Numbered from the stretch's first letter, positions 18,138 through 27,201 are shown. The stretch is DNA of 64,000 nt from Streptomyces sp. NBC_01244 (GCF_035987325.1 NZ_CP108488.1:3162001-3226000), one strand, 5' to 3'. A program made the numbers and translations. The notes: generated by a model not told the origin, from the sequence alone.

Positions 18138-18974
18138 ATGGGTGACGTACTGGCCGGAAACCATGCCGTCTGGGAGTTCGACCGCACCACGAACTCGCTC
18201 ATCATCCGCTTCGCACGGGGGATGCGAACGCCCAGGCTCTGGCACGCCCTGGGGGAACGCCGGATTCCCCTCGAAGCGTTGTCCGGGGTGGGCCTGACCG
18301 TGGGACGGCGGGACACCGTGGTGCTGCACGCCCGCGTGCGCGTCGGCGCGGATCCGCTGATGGAGGCCGCGGCCGGACAGCTGCGGGAAGCCTGCGATCC
18401 GTACCGGCTGGTGCTGCCGGGAGGCGGTGGCGGGACCGCGCGGGCCACGGCCTTCGGCGAGACGCTGCGCGAGCGGCTGGGTCCCGCCGGGCCGGCCGAC
18501 CGGTTCCTGGTCCGCGTCCCGGAGCCGCGGGCCGCGCTGAAGGCGTACGACGCCCGGCTCGCCTTCGACGGCGGCGCCGTCACCTTCCACTGGTCGCGCA
18601 CCGGGGCCACCAGTGCCAAGTGGAAGGCGGGCGACCAGCGGTATCCGCTGGCCGCCCTGGCCGGTCTGACCTGGCACTCCCCGGAACGGCCCGGGGGCCA
18701 CCTGCGGCTGTGGTCCCGCGAGGCCGCCGGTGACCCCCGGCCGGACCACGACCTGGCCTCGGCCGTCTTCGGCGTGGGGTACGGGGCCGTGCACGAGTCG
18801 CTGCCGTTCGCGGCGGCGCTGCTCGCGGCCCTGCGGGCGCGCAGCCCGGTCGCCTCGGTGCCCCCGCAGCGGTCCTGGGAGCGGATCCAGCATCTCGCCG
18901 AGCTGCACAGTGCGGGGCTGCTCACGGACGCCGAGTACCGGGCGCTGCGCGACCGCTTCACGGCCGGGGCCTGA
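18138..18974 (+). CDS. DUF4429 domain protein with C-terminal SHOCT motif
   Basis: A 278-aa cytoplasmic protein. Two related beta-rich DUF4429 repeats are visible (WEFDRTTNSLIIRFARG near the N-terminus and YDARLAFDGGAVTFHW in the middle). The C-terminus IQHLAELHSAGLLTDAEYRALRDRF fits the SHOCT short-C-terminal motif. No catalytic residues are evident. The family is widespread in Streptomyces and of unknown function. Confidence 0.82.
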   Translation: MGDVLAGNHAVWEFDRTTNSLIIRFARGMRTPRLWHALGERRIPLEALSGVGLTVGRRDTVVLHARVRVGADPLMEAAAGQLREACDPYRLVLPGGGGGTARATAFGETLRERLGPAGPADRFLVRVPEPRAALKAYDARLAFDGGAVTFHWSRTGATSAKWKAGDQRYPLAALAGLTWHSPERPGGHLRLWSREAAGDPRPDHDLASAVFGVGYGAVHESLPFAAALLAALRARSPVASVPPQRSWERIQHLAELHSAGLLTDAEYRALRDRFTAGA

Positions 18975-19011
18975 CCCTGCGGGGCTGTCCCCCACCCGCC
19001 CTTCCGCCGTT

Positions 19012-19077
19012 CCCTGGGCTCCGCCCAGACCCGCTCCTCAAACGCCGGAGGGGCTGGAAAATCCAGCCCCTCCGGCG
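19012..19077. repeat. Dispersed Streptomyces palindromic repeat (copy 2), bidirectional terminator
   Basis: Contains CTCAAACGCCGGAGGGGCTG and a 16-bp perfect stem (19043-19058 with 19062-19077, loop AAA). It shares the CGGACCCCGC...CTCAAACGCCG layout with copies at 1751-1815 and 43774-43845. It lies between convergent stops at 18974 and 19088, where it probably terminates both genes. Confidence 0.75.
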
Positions 19078-19087
19078 CAGCAGGCGG

Positions 19088-20173
19088 TCACCCCTCGCGC
19101 GCCGCCGAGGTCGAGCTCATGTCCGGGTAGCGGTCGCCCGCGACACCCTCGGCGATCGCGTCCAGGAGGGACAGGTCGGCGTCCGTCAGGGTGATGCGGG
19201 TCGCCGCGGTGTTCTCCGCGAGACGGGAGGGCTTGCGGGTGCCCGGGATCGGGACGACCGTCAGGCCGTGCACCGCCGCCCGCCGGTGCACCCACGCCAG
19301 GGCGATCTGGGCCGGGGTGGCACCGTGGGCCGCCGCGATCTGCCGTACCGGCGCCAGGAGCGCCCCGTTCGTCCGCGCGTTGTCACCGGTGAACCGGGGC
19401 TGGTACCGCCGGAAGTCACCGGCCGTCAGCTCCGCCGACGCGTCGGCGAAGGCCCCGGTCAGGAAGCCGCGCCCGAGCGGGGAGTACGCCGCGATGGCCA
19501 CGCCCAGCTCCGCCGCCGCGCCCACCGCGCTGCGCTCCACGTCCCGGCTGAACAGCGACCACTCCGACTGGAGCGCCGCGATCGGGTGCACCGCGTGCGC
19601 CTCGCGCAGCTCGGCCCCGGTCACCTCGCTGAGCCCGAGGTGGCGCACCTTGCCCTCCTGCACGAGCTCCGCCATCGCGCCCACCGACTCGGCGAACGGA
19701 ACGGCCGGATCGCGCCGGTGCATGTAGTAGAGGTCGATGACCTCGGTGCCCAGCCTGCGCAGGCTGTCCTCCACCGCGCCGCGGATGTACGCGCGGTCGT
19801 TGCGGACGCCCCGGTACACCGGGTCGTCCGTCCGCTCGATGGCGAACTTCGTGGCCAGGGTGATCCGGTCGCGGTGCGCGGCCACGAACGGCGCGAGGAA
19901 CTCCTCGTTGGCGCCCCGCCCGTAGACGTCGGCGGTGTCGAAGAGGGTGACCCCGGCGGCCAGCGCCGCGTCCAGGGTCTGCCGGGCGGCCGCCTCGTCG
20001 GTGTCCCCGTAGAACTCGCTCATGCCCATGCAACCGAGCCCCTGGACGCCCACCAGCGGGCCGCCCTTGCCCAGTTCGACCTGTCCGACCTGCTCGGCCT
20101 GATCTACCTGCTCGGCCTGATCTACCTGCTCGGCCTGATCGACCTGCTCTGTCCCGACGGTGTTGCCGGTCAT
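19088..20173 (-). CDS. Aldo/keto reductase
   Basis: A 361-aa NADPH-dependent oxidoreductase with the AKR catalytic layout: GVTLFDTADVYGRGANEEF (Asp and Tyr), LATKF (Lys) and LYYMHRRDP (His). The C-terminal IPGTRKPSRLAEN binds the cofactor phosphate. The first 35 residues are an odd EQVDQA hexapeptide repeat encoded by tandem 18-bp units that precedes the conserved barrel. The start overlaps the MerR stop by 4 nt (ATGA), so regulator and enzyme are coupled. Substrate unknown. Confidence 0.92.
   Translation of the reverse strand: MTGNTVGTEQVDQAEQVDQAEQVDQAEQVGQVELGKGGPLVGVQGLGCMGMSEFYGDTDEAAARQTLDAALAAGVTLFDTADVYGRGANEEFLAPFVAAHRDRITLATKFAIERTDDPVYRGVRNDRAYIRGAVEDSLRRLGTEVIDLYYMHRRDPAVPFAESVGAMAELVQEGKVRHLGLSEVTGAELREAHAVHPIAALQSEWSLFSRDVERSAVGAAAELGVAIAAYSPLGRGFLTGAFADASAELTAGDFRRYQPRFTGDNARTNGALLAPVRQIAAAHGATPAQIALAWVHRRAAVHGLTVVPIPGTRKPSRLAENTAATRITLTDADLSLLDAIAEGVAGDRYPDMSSTSAAREG
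20090..20143. repeat. 18-bp tandem repeat, 3 copies, coding for EQVDQA repeats
   Basis: Three consecutive 18-bp units based on CTGCTCGGCCTGATCTAC, flanked by degenerate partial copies, inside the 5' end of the aldo/keto reductase gene. Confidence 0.85.
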
Positions 20174-20586
20174 GTCCGGTCTCCCTCTCCCGCGACGGTG
20201 GTGCGCATCGCATACGTATCGATCTTGTAGTCCAGGACGGCGAGCGCGTCGGTCAGTTCCGTGATCCGCGTGCGCACCTCGTCACGCGTGCGCTCCAGCA
20301 GTTCGCGCCGGTCGGCGGCGGTGTGCGGGCCCTCGCGGACGAGTTCGGCGTAACGGACCATGTCCGCCACGGACATTCCGGTGGTGCGCAGCTTGCCGAC
20401 GAAGCCCAGCCAGTCGAGGTCCTTGTCGGTGAACCGCCGCTGACCCGAGTGGGAGCGGTCCACGTGCGGCATGAGGCCGATCCGCTCGTACCAGCGCAGG
20501 GTGTGCTGGGTCAGACCGGTCCGGGCCTCGACCTCGCTGATCGTGTACCGCGTCTGCGTCTGCAGGGGGGTCCGGGTCGGGCTCAT
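20170..20586 (-). CDS. MerR-family regulator
   Basis: A 138-aa regulator. The N-terminal MerR HTH (YTISEVEARTGLTQHTLRWYERIGLM) is followed by a dimerisation coiled coil ending near LAVLDYKIDTY. No cysteine metal or redox site is visible, so an organic or unknown signal is likely. It is first gene of an operon with the AKR and divergent from a serine hydrolase, with an 18-bp perfect palindrome between them. Confidence 0.9.
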   Translation of the reverse strand: MSPTRTPLQTQTRYTISEVEARTGLTQHTLRWYERIGLMPHVDRSHSGQRRFTDKDLDWLGFVGKLRTTGMSVADMVRYAELVREGPHTAADRRELLERTRDEVRTRITELTDALAVLDYKIDTYAMRTTVAGEGDRT

Positions 20587-20592
20587 GGCTCC

Positions 20593-20630
20593 ACGCTAAA
20601 TCCTTGGAGTGCACTCCAAGCAAGTACCCT
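20593..20630. promoter_or_regulatory. Symmetric divergent promoter with MerR-type operator
   Basis: The perfect palindrome CTTGGAGTGCACTCCAAG (20603-20620) sits 4 nt from a TAnnnT box on each side: TACCCT (20625-20630, plus strand, 7 nt before ATG 20638) and TAGCGT (20598-20593, minus strand, 6 nt before ATG 20586). TTGGAG within the palindrome could serve as -35 in both directions, with a 15-nt spacer. Confidence 0.65.
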
Positions 20631-20637
20631 CGGCCGC

Positions 20638-21465
20638 ATGGAGAGCCTGCAGAGTCTGCGCAACATCGAGAGCTGGCCGGTGCCGACCGCCGCCGCGGCC
20701 GTCGTCCACGCCGACGGGACCGTGCTCGCCGCCCACGGTCCGGTGGACCACCGCTTCCCGCTGGCCTCCGTCACCAAGCCGCTCGCCGCGTACGCCGCCC
20801 TCGTCGCCTACGAGGAGGGTGCGATCGAGCTGGACGAGCCGGCCGGGCCCGAGGGTTCCACCGTGCGCCACCTGCTCGCCCACACCAGTGGCCTGGCCTT
20901 CGACGAGCACCGGGTGACGGCCCCTCCCGGGCAGCGCCGGCTGTACTCGAACGCCGGTTTCGAGGAGCTCGGCGACCACATCGCGAAGGCCACCGGCATC
21001 CCCTTCGCCGCGTACCTGGCCGAGGCCGTCTTCGAGCCGCTGGGCATGGCGTCGAGCAGCCTGGAGGGCTCGCCCGCCAAGGACGGCGTCTCCACCGTCT
21101 CCGACCTCCTGCGCTTCGCCGCCGAGCTCCAGCAGCCGCGGCTGCTGGACGTGCGCACGGTCGCCGCGGCCACCTCCGTGGTCCACCCGGGCCTCAAGGG
21201 CGTGCTGCCCGGCTACGGCCACCAGTCCCCCAACGACTGGGGGCTCGGCCTGGAGATCCGTGACGGGAAGGCCCCGCACTGGACGGGCGCCGGCTCCTCG
21301 CCGCGCACTTTCGGCCACTTCGGTCAGTCCGGGACCTTCCTGTGGGTGGACCCGGACGCCCGCGCCGCCTGCGTGGCGCTGACGGACCGCGCCTTCGGTC
21401 CGTGGGCCGTGGAGGCCTGGCCTCCGTTCACCGACGCGGTGCTCGCGGAGCTCAGGACCCGCTGA
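20638..21465 (+). CDS. Serine hydrolase of the beta-lactamase / class C PBP family
   Basis: A 275-aa enzyme with the SxxK motif SVTK (Ser44, Lys47), YSN as YxN motif and the LLAHTSGL signature. The third motif is replaced by an HFGQSG-type segment, as in many esterase-like members. There is no signal peptide, so it is likely a cytoplasmic esterase or amidase rather than a cell-wall enzyme. Its promoter shares the MerR palindrome, suggesting coordinated control with the AKR. Confidence 0.85.
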   Translation: MESLQSLRNIESWPVPTAAAAVVHADGTVLAAHGPVDHRFPLASVTKPLAAYAALVAYEEGAIELDEPAGPEGSTVRHLLAHTSGLAFDEHRVTAPPGQRRLYSNAGFEELGDHIAKATGIPFAAYLAEAVFEPLGMASSSLEGSPAKDGVSTVSDLLRFAAELQQPRLLDVRTVAAATSVVHPGLKGVLPGYGHQSPNDWGLGLEIRDGKAPHWTGAGSSPRTFGHFGQSGTFLWVDPDARAACVALTDRAFGPWAVEAWPPFTDAVLAELRTR

Positions 21466-21510
21466 GCCGCCTGCGACCGCCGTCTGTGGGCCCGCCGCCA
21501 CGGGACCCTC

Positions 21511-22191
21511 CTAGGAAAGCTCCCAGATCAGCACCTCGGCCGGGGAGCCGGCGACCAGCTCCAGCTCCCCCTCGCCGGTGATCCGCGCCGAGTCCCCGGG
21601 GCTGAGCTCCTCGGCACCATCGGCGGACCCGGCCGACCCGCCGTCCAGCCGCAGGTCTCCCCGTACGACGTGCAGGTACACCCGCGCGGCGGCCGGTACG
21701 GCGACCCGCTCGCCCGCGCCCGGACGCCGTACGTGCAGGACGGCCCCGGCCGCGGGCACGGCGTAGGGCGTGCTGTCGGCGATCCCCCTGACCAGCGTGT
21801 ACGAGGGCTCCCCGGCCGGATCGGCCGGGGCCAGCCACATCTGCACGAAGCGCAGCGGCCCGGGGCCGTCGTTGCGTTCGACGTGCCGGGTCCCGGACGC
21901 CGCGGCGAGGTGCTGTACGTCGCCGGGCCGCACCAGGGTCGCGGCGCCCGTGGCGTCCCGGTGGGTGAGCTCGCCCTCGGCCACCCAGGTCACGATCTCG
22001 GTGTGGCTGTGGGGGTGCTCGTCGAAGCCCGCGCCGGGGGCGAGGCTCTCCTCGTTGCACGCCAGGACCGGGCCGAACCGCAGGTTGTCGGGGTCGTAGT
22101 GCGGGCCGAAGGAGAAGGCGTGCCGGGTGGTGATGCCCGTGGGGGGTTCCCCGCCCTCGTACCGGTCGGAGCCTCGGCGTACATCAATCAT
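21511..22191 (-). CDS. Pirin-family bicupin protein
   Basis: A 226-aa cupin protein. The N-terminal half has the pirin metal-site motif FDEHPHSHTEIVTWVAEGEL and a later HLAAASGTRHVERN segment that can supply further ligands. The C-terminal cupin is shorter than in classical pirins. Pirins can act as quercetinases or redox-sensing cofactors, and a Streptomyces pirin is reported to affect pyruvate/acetyl-CoA metabolism. The role here is open. It is convergent with the serine hydrolase and divergent from fasR. Confidence 0.85.
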   Translation of the reverse strand: MIDVRRGSDRYEGGEPPTGITTRHAFSFGPHYDPDNLRFGPVLACNEESLAPGAGFDEHPHSHTEIVTWVAEGELTHRDATGAATLVRPGDVQHLAAASGTRHVERNDGPGPLRFVQMWLAPADPAGEPSYTLVRGIADSTPYAVPAAGAVLHVRRPGAGERVAVPAAARVYLHVVRGDLRLDGGSAGSADGAEELSPGDSARITGEGELELVAGSPAEVLIWELS

Positions 22192-22272
22192 GGGGGCCAC
22201 CGTAGCCCCCGGGGCGCGGCCCGGGATGAGACCGGACTCCGCGCAGCGGCCCCGATAAGGCAGTCTTGTCAC

Positions 22273-23490
22273 GTGCCCCAACCCGAACGTGAGCATTCCC
22301 CCGCGGTCCACCCCGCGCATCCGGCTCCGCCCCATCCGCACGCCGCGACGCTGCGCCGGCTGGAGAAGTCCTCCGGCCGGCTCGCCGCCAACGCCATCGC
22401 GCGCATGGACGAGACGCTGTCGTGGTACCGGGCGATGCCACCGGAGAACCGGTCCTGGATCGGCCTGGTCGCGCAGGCCGGCATCGCCGCGTTCACGGAG
22501 TGGTTCCGGCACCCGGACACCGCGCAGGCGATCTCCACCGATGTCTTCGGGACGGCTCCGCGCGAGCTGACCCGGGCGATCACCCTGCGCCAGACCGTCG
22601 AGATGGTGCGCACCACGATCGAGGTCATGGAGACCGCGATCGACGAGGTCGCCGCGCCCGGCGACGAGTCGATCCTGCGCGAGGCCCTGCTGGTGTACGC
22701 CCGGGAGATCGCCTTCGCGACCGCCCAGGTCTACGCCCAGGCCGCCGAGGCCCGCGGTGCGTGGGACGCCCGGCTGGAGTCCCTGGTGGTCAACGCGGTG
22801 CTGTCCGGGGAGGCCGACGAGGGCGCGCTGTCCCGGGCGGCGGCGCTCGGCTGGAACTCCCCCGAGCACGTGTGCGTGGTGCTGGGCACGGCTCCGGAGG
22901 GCGACAGCGAGCTGACGGTCGAGGCGATCCGGCGGGCCGCCCGCCACCACAAGCTGCAGGTGCTCACGGGTGTGCTGGGCGACCGGCTCGTGGTCATCGC
23001 GGGTGGCAGCGACAATCCGATGCAGGTGGCGAAGTCGCTGATCGGGCCGTTCGCGGCAGGCGCCGTGGTCGCCGGGCCGGTGGTCCCGGACCTGCTGAAC
23101 GCCACGAAATCGGCGCAGGCGGCCGCGGCCGGACTCAAGGCCTGCACGGCGTGGCAGGACGCTCCGAGGCCGGTGCTCGCGGACGATCTCCTGCCCGAAC
23201 GCGCGATCGCCTCCGACCCTTCGGCCCGCGAGCAGTTGGTGGAGGAGATCTACAGACCGCTCGAAGAGGCCGGCTCGGCCCTGCTGGAGACGCTGAGTGT
23301 CTATCTGGAGCAGGCGAGCAGCCTCGAAGGTGCGGCCCGGATGCTGTTCGTGCACCCCAACACCGTGCGCTACCGGCTCCGACGTGTGACAGACGTCACC
23401 GGCTGGTCGCCCTCCGATGTCCGCTCCGCGTTCACACTGAGGATCGCTTTGATCCTCGGGCGTCTGGCCGACGGCGATCCTCAGTCCTAA
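22273..23490 (+). CDS. fasR: PucR-type transcriptional activator of fatty acid synthesis (FasR)
   Basis: A 405-aa regulator. The N-terminal two-thirds has a GGDEF-like/PucR sensing region, and the C-terminus carries the PucR HTH (LSVYLEQASSLEGAARMLFVHPNTVRYRLRRVTDVTGW in register). It lies immediately upstream of fabD-fabH-acpP-fabF, the position of FasR in S. coelicolor, where it activates this operon. GTG 22273 has no obvious Shine-Dalgarno. Confidence 0.9.
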   Translation: MPQPEREHSPAVHPAHPAPPHPHAATLRRLEKSSGRLAANAIARMDETLSWYRAMPPENRSWIGLVAQAGIAAFTEWFRHPDTAQAISTDVFGTAPRELTRAITLRQTVEMVRTTIEVMETAIDEVAAPGDESILREALLVYAREIAFATAQVYAQAAEARGAWDARLESLVVNAVLSGEADEGALSRAAALGWNSPEHVCVVLGTAPEGDSELTVEAIRRAARHHKLQVLTGVLGDRLVVIAGGSDNPMQVAKSLIGPFAAGAVVAGPVVPDLLNATKSAQAAAAGLKACTAWQDAPRPVLADDLLPERAIASDPSAREQLVEEIYRPLEEAGSALLETLSVYLEQASSLEGAARMLFVHPNTVRYRLRRVTDVTGWSPSDVRSAFTLRIALILGRLADGDPQS

Positions 23491-23579
23491 GCTTTTGTCG
23501 GACATCAACAATTACCCCGATGGTTCTTCGTCCCTGTCCCCACGGGCGGCGCGGACCGAACACAAGAGAGAGTGTGAGG

Positions 23580-24506
23580 GTGCTCGTACTCGTCGCTCCC
23601 GGCCAAGGCGCACAGACGCCCGGCTTCCTGACTCCCTGGCTCGAACTGCCCGGCGCCGCTGACCGCGTCGCCGGCTGGTCGGATGCCATCGGGCTCGACC
23701 TTGCCCACTACGGCACGAAGGCCGACGCGGACGAGATCCGCGACACGGCCGTCGCACAACCCCTGCTCGTGGCCGCCGGCCTGCTCGCCGCGGCCGAGCT
23801 GACCTCCAAGGCCGGCCCCGGTGCCTTCGGCGCCGTGGCGGGCCACAGCGTCGGCGAGATCACCGCCGCCGCGTACGCCGGGGTCCTGTCGGACGCGGAC
23901 GCGCTGTCCTTCGTCCGCACTCGCGGACTCGCCATGGCGGAGGCCGCGGCGATCACCGAGACGGGCATGGCGGCCGTCCTCGGCGGTGACCCGGACGTCG
24001 TCGTGGCGCACCTGGAGAAGCTGGGTCTGACCCCGGCGAACGTCAACGGCGCGGGCCAGATCGTGGCCGCGGGAACCGTGGAGCAGATCGCGGCCCTGGT
24101 GGCCGAGAAGCCCGAAGGTTCCATGAAGGTCGTCGCCCTCAAGGTCGCGGGCGCCTTCCACACGCACCACATGGCTCCGGCGGTCGCCGGTCTGGAGCAG
24201 GCCGCTGCGGCCCTCTCCCCGGCCGACCCGGCGCTGACGTACGTATCGAACAAAGATGGTCAGGTCGTGACCACGGGCGCCGATGTCGTCGCCCGGCTGG
24301 TGGGCCAGGTGGCCAACCCGGTCCGCTGGGACCTGTGCATGGAGACGTTCGCCGCTCTGGGCGTCACCGGGATCGTCGAACTGTCCCCCGGTGGCACCCT
24401 GACGGGTCTGGCCAAGCGTGCGCTGAAGGGCGTACCGAGCGTGGCGCTGAAGACCCCGGACGATCTCGACAAGGCCGCGGCGCTCGTTTCCGAGCACGCG
24501 GTCTGA
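23580..24506 (+). CDS. fabD: Malonyl-CoA:ACP malonyltransferase
   Basis: A 308-aa type II FAS enzyme that loads malonate from CoA onto ACP. It has the catalytic serine motif AGHSVGE (Ser90 from this start), the oxyanion motif APGQGAQ at the N-terminus and the catalytic His region GAFHTHHM. GTG 23580 is preferred over GTG 23574: the family begins LVLVAPGQG and a GAGAG Shine-Dalgarno lies about 8 nt upstream. First gene of the fab operon. Confidence 0.95.
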   Translation: MLVLVAPGQGAQTPGFLTPWLELPGAADRVAGWSDAIGLDLAHYGTKADADEIRDTAVAQPLLVAAGLLAAAELTSKAGPGAFGAVAGHSVGEITAAAYAGVLSDADALSFVRTRGLAMAEAAAITETGMAAVLGGDPDVVVAHLEKLGLTPANVNGAGQIVAAGTVEQIAALVAEKPEGSMKVVALKVAGAFHTHHMAPAVAGLEQAAAALSPADPALTYVSNKDGQVVTTGADVVARLVGQVANPVRWDLCMETFAALGVTGIVELSPGGTLTGLAKRALKGVPSVALKTPDDLDKAAALVSEHAV

Positions 24507-24525
24507 GAGAAGGAGCCCACTCAGC

Positions 24526-25530
24526 ATGTCGAAGATCAAGCCTGCCAAGGGCTCCCCGTACGCCCGCATCCTCGGTGTCGGCGGCTACCGTCCGACCCGC
24601 GTGGTGCCGAACGAGGTCATCCTCGAAACCATCGACTCCTCCGACGAGTGGATCCGCTCCCGCTCCGGCATCGCGACCCGGCACTGGGCTTCCCCGCAGG
24701 AGACCGTCGCCACGATGTCGGTGGAGGCCTCCGGCAAGGCCCTGGCCGACGCCGGGATCGCTCCGGAGAAGATCGGCGCCGTCATCGTCTCGACGGTGTC
24801 GCACTTCAAGCAGACCCCGGCCGTGGCGACCGAGATCGCGCACCGCATCGGCGCGGGCAAGCCCGCCGCTTTCGACATCTCCGCGGGCTGCGCCGGGTTC
24901 GGCTACGGCCTGACCCTGGCCAAGGGGCTCGTCGTCGAGGGTTCCGCGGAGTACGTCCTCGTCATCGGCGTGGAGCGGCTCTCGGACCTGACCGACCTGG
25001 AGGACCGCGCGACGGCCTTCCTCTTCGGTGACGGCGCGGGCGCCGTGGTCGTCGGTCCCTCGGACGAGCCGGCCATCGGCCCCACGGTGTGGGGTTCGGA
25101 GGGCGACAAGTCGGAGACCATCAAGCAGACCGTGCCGTGGGACGAGTACCTCGGCAAGGACGGCGGCGAAAAGTTTCCCGCCATCACGCAGGAGGGTCAG
25201 GCGGTCTTCCGCTGGGCCGTCTTCGAGATGGCGAAGGTGGCCCAGCAGGCGCTCGACGCAGCCGGGATCACCGCTGATGACCTGGACGTCTTCATTCCGC
25301 ACCAGGCGAACATGCGGATCATCGACTCGATGGTGAAGACTCTGAAGCTGCCGGAGCACGTCACGGTCGCCCGTGACATCGAAACCACCGGCAACACCTC
25401 GGCCGCCTCGATCCCGCTCGCAATGGAGCGGCTCCTGGCGACCGGAGCGGCGAAGAGCGGCGACACCGCGCTCGTCATCGGCTTCGGGGCGGGGCTCGTC
25501 TACGCCGCCACGGTCGTTACCCTCCCCTAG
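24526..25530 (+). CDS. fabH: Beta-ketoacyl-ACP synthase III
   Basis: A 334-aa initiating condensing enzyme that joins acyl-CoA primers (branched in Streptomyces) to malonyl-ACP. The catalytic triad is visible: Cys122 in SAGCAGFGYG, His in IPHQANMRI and Asn in TTGNTSAASIP. GAAGGAG precedes the ATG, 19 nt after the fabD stop, so the genes are in one operon. Confidence 0.97.
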   Translation: MSKIKPAKGSPYARILGVGGYRPTRVVPNEVILETIDSSDEWIRSRSGIATRHWASPQETVATMSVEASGKALADAGIAPEKIGAVIVSTVSHFKQTPAVATEIAHRIGAGKPAAFDISAGCAGFGYGLTLAKGLVVEGSAEYVLVIGVERLSDLTDLEDRATAFLFGDGAGAVVVGPSDEPAIGPTVWGSEGDKSETIKQTVPWDEYLGKDGGEKFPAITQEGQAVFRWAVFEMAKVAQQALDAAGITADDLDVFIPHQANMRIIDSMVKTLKLPEHVTVARDIETTGNTSAASIPLAMERLLATGAAKSGDTALVIGFGAGLVYAATVVTLP

Positions 25531-25592
25531 GGCCCGGGATCCACATCCCGGACTCCGTTTGACCCCCAGCTAGCTATAGAAGGAGCGCCAAC

Positions 25593-25841
25593 ATGGCCTT
25601 CACCCAGGATGAAATCGTCGAAGGTCTCGCGGAGATCGTCAACGAGATCGCCGGCATCCCGACCGAGGACGTCCAGCTCGAGAAGTCCTTCACCGACGAC
25701 CTGGACGTCGACTCGCTGTCCATGGTCGAGGTCGTCGTCGCCGCCGAAGAGCGCTTCGAGGTGAAGATCCCGGACGAGGACGTCAAGGGTCTCAAGACCG
25801 TCGGCGACGCCGCGAGCTACATCCTCAAGCACCAGGCCTGA
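25593..25841 (+). CDS. acpP: Acyl carrier protein
   Basis: An 82-aa acidic four-helix protein. The phosphopantetheine attachment serine lies in DDLDVDSLSMVEV. It carries growing acyl chains for the fab enzymes. AGAAGGAG lies upstream of ATG 25593. It sits between fabH and fabF, the conserved order in streptomycetes. Confidence 0.97.
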   Translation: MAFTQDEIVEGLAEIVNEIAGIPTEDVQLEKSFTDDLDVDSLSMVEVVVAAEERFEVKIPDEDVKGLKTVGDAASYILKHQA

Positions 25842-25917
25842 GCCTGACGAGCGTTTGTCGCCACCTGGCGGTGGCGCCGTGACAATTCACCCCCTGAAAC
25901 GTGGAGAAAGAATTCCT

Positions 25918-27183
25918 GTGAGCCCGACCAATCGCACCGTGGTCGTCACCGGTATCGGCGCAACCACTCCGCTGGGTGGCGACAGCGCTTCGACCTGGGA
26001 AGGTCTGCTTGCCGGCCGTTCCGGCGTAAAGCCCCTCGAGGGTGAGCGCTTCGCCGAACTCCCGGTCCGTATCGCCGCCACCGCCGCCGTGGACCCGAGT
26101 GAGGTCCTCCCGCGGCCGCTGGCCCGCAAGCTGGACCGTTCGGCCCAGTTCGCGATCATCGCGGCCCGTGAGGCGTGGGCCGACGCCGGTTACACCGCCC
26201 CGGCGGGCGAGGACGCGTCGATCGCGCCCGAGCGCCTGGGCACCGTCATCGCCTCCGGCATCGGCGGCGTGACCACCCTGCTCGACCAGTACGACGTACT
26301 GAAGGAAAAGGGTGTGCGCCGGGTCTCCCCGCACACCGTCCCCATGCTCATGCCCAACGGCCCGTCGGCCAACGTCGGCCTGGAGGTCAACGCCCGCGCG
26401 GGTGTGCACACTCCGGTCAGCGCCTGCGCCTCCGGCGCCGAGGCCATCGGCTACGCCGTCGAGATGATCCGCACCGGCCGTGCCGACGTGGTCGTCGCCG
26501 GCGGTACCGAGGCGGCGATCCACCCGCTGCCGATCGCGGCGTTCGCCAACATGATGGCGATGTCCAAGAACAACGAGAACCCGACCACGGCCTCCCGTCC
26601 GTACGACAAGGCCCGCGACGGCTTCGTCCTCGGCGAGGGTGCGGGCGTCGTGGTCCTGGAGTCCGCCGAGCACGCCGCCGCGCGCGGCGCCCGGGTCTAC
26701 TGCGAGGTCCTGGGCCAGGGCCTCTCCGCGGACAGCCACCACATCGCGCAGCCGGAGCCCACCGGCCGCGGCGTCTCGGCCGCCCTGCAGAACCTGCTCG
26801 ACAACACGGGTCTGGACCCGGCCGAGCTGGTCCACGTGAACGCGCACGCCACGTCCACCCCGCAGGGTGACACGGCCGAGCTGAAGGCCCTGCGCAAGGT
26901 GCTGGGCGACGACCTCGACCACATCGCGATCTCGGCCACGAAGTCGATGACCGGTCACCTCCTCGGCGGCGCCGGCGGCATCGAGACCGTCGCGACGGTG
27001 CTGGCGCTGTACCACCGCCTCGCCCCGCCGACGATCAACCTCGACGACATCGACGAGGACATCGACGCGGACATCGTGCGCGACGAGCCCCGCAAGCTCC
27101 CGGCGGAGGGCCCGATCTCCGCGATCAACAACTCCTTCGGTTTCGGCGGCCACAACGTCTCGCTGGCCTTCCGGACCGTCTGA
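25918..27183 (+). CDS. fabF: Beta-ketoacyl-ACP synthase II
   Basis: A 421-aa elongating condensing enzyme. It has catalytic Cys170 in HTPVSACASGAEA, His in NAHATSTPQGD and His in MTGHLLGGAGG. GTG at 25918 (VSPTNRTVVVTGIG) follows GGAGAAAG by about 9 nt. Last gene of the fab operon; a very strong bidirectional terminator follows. Confidence 0.97.
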   Translation: MSPTNRTVVVTGIGATTPLGGDSASTWEGLLAGRSGVKPLEGERFAELPVRIAATAAVDPSEVLPRPLARKLDRSAQFAIIAAREAWADAGYTAPAGEDASIAPERLGTVIASGIGGVTTLLDQYDVLKEKGVRRVSPHTVPMLMPNGPSANVGLEVNARAGVHTPVSACASGAEAIGYAVEMIRTGRADVVVAGGTEAAIHPLPIAAFANMMAMSKNNENPTTASRPYDKARDGFVLGEGAGVVVLESAEHAAARGARVYCEVLGQGLSADSHHIAQPEPTGRGVSAALQNLLDNTGLDPAELVHVNAHATSTPQGDTAELKALRKVLGDDLDHIAISATKSMTGHLLGGAGGIETVATVLALYHRLAPPTINLDDIDEDIDADIVRDEPRKLPAEGPISAINNSFGFGGHNVSLAFRTV

Positions 27184-27201
27184 GTCACACCACGCACGAA
27201 G

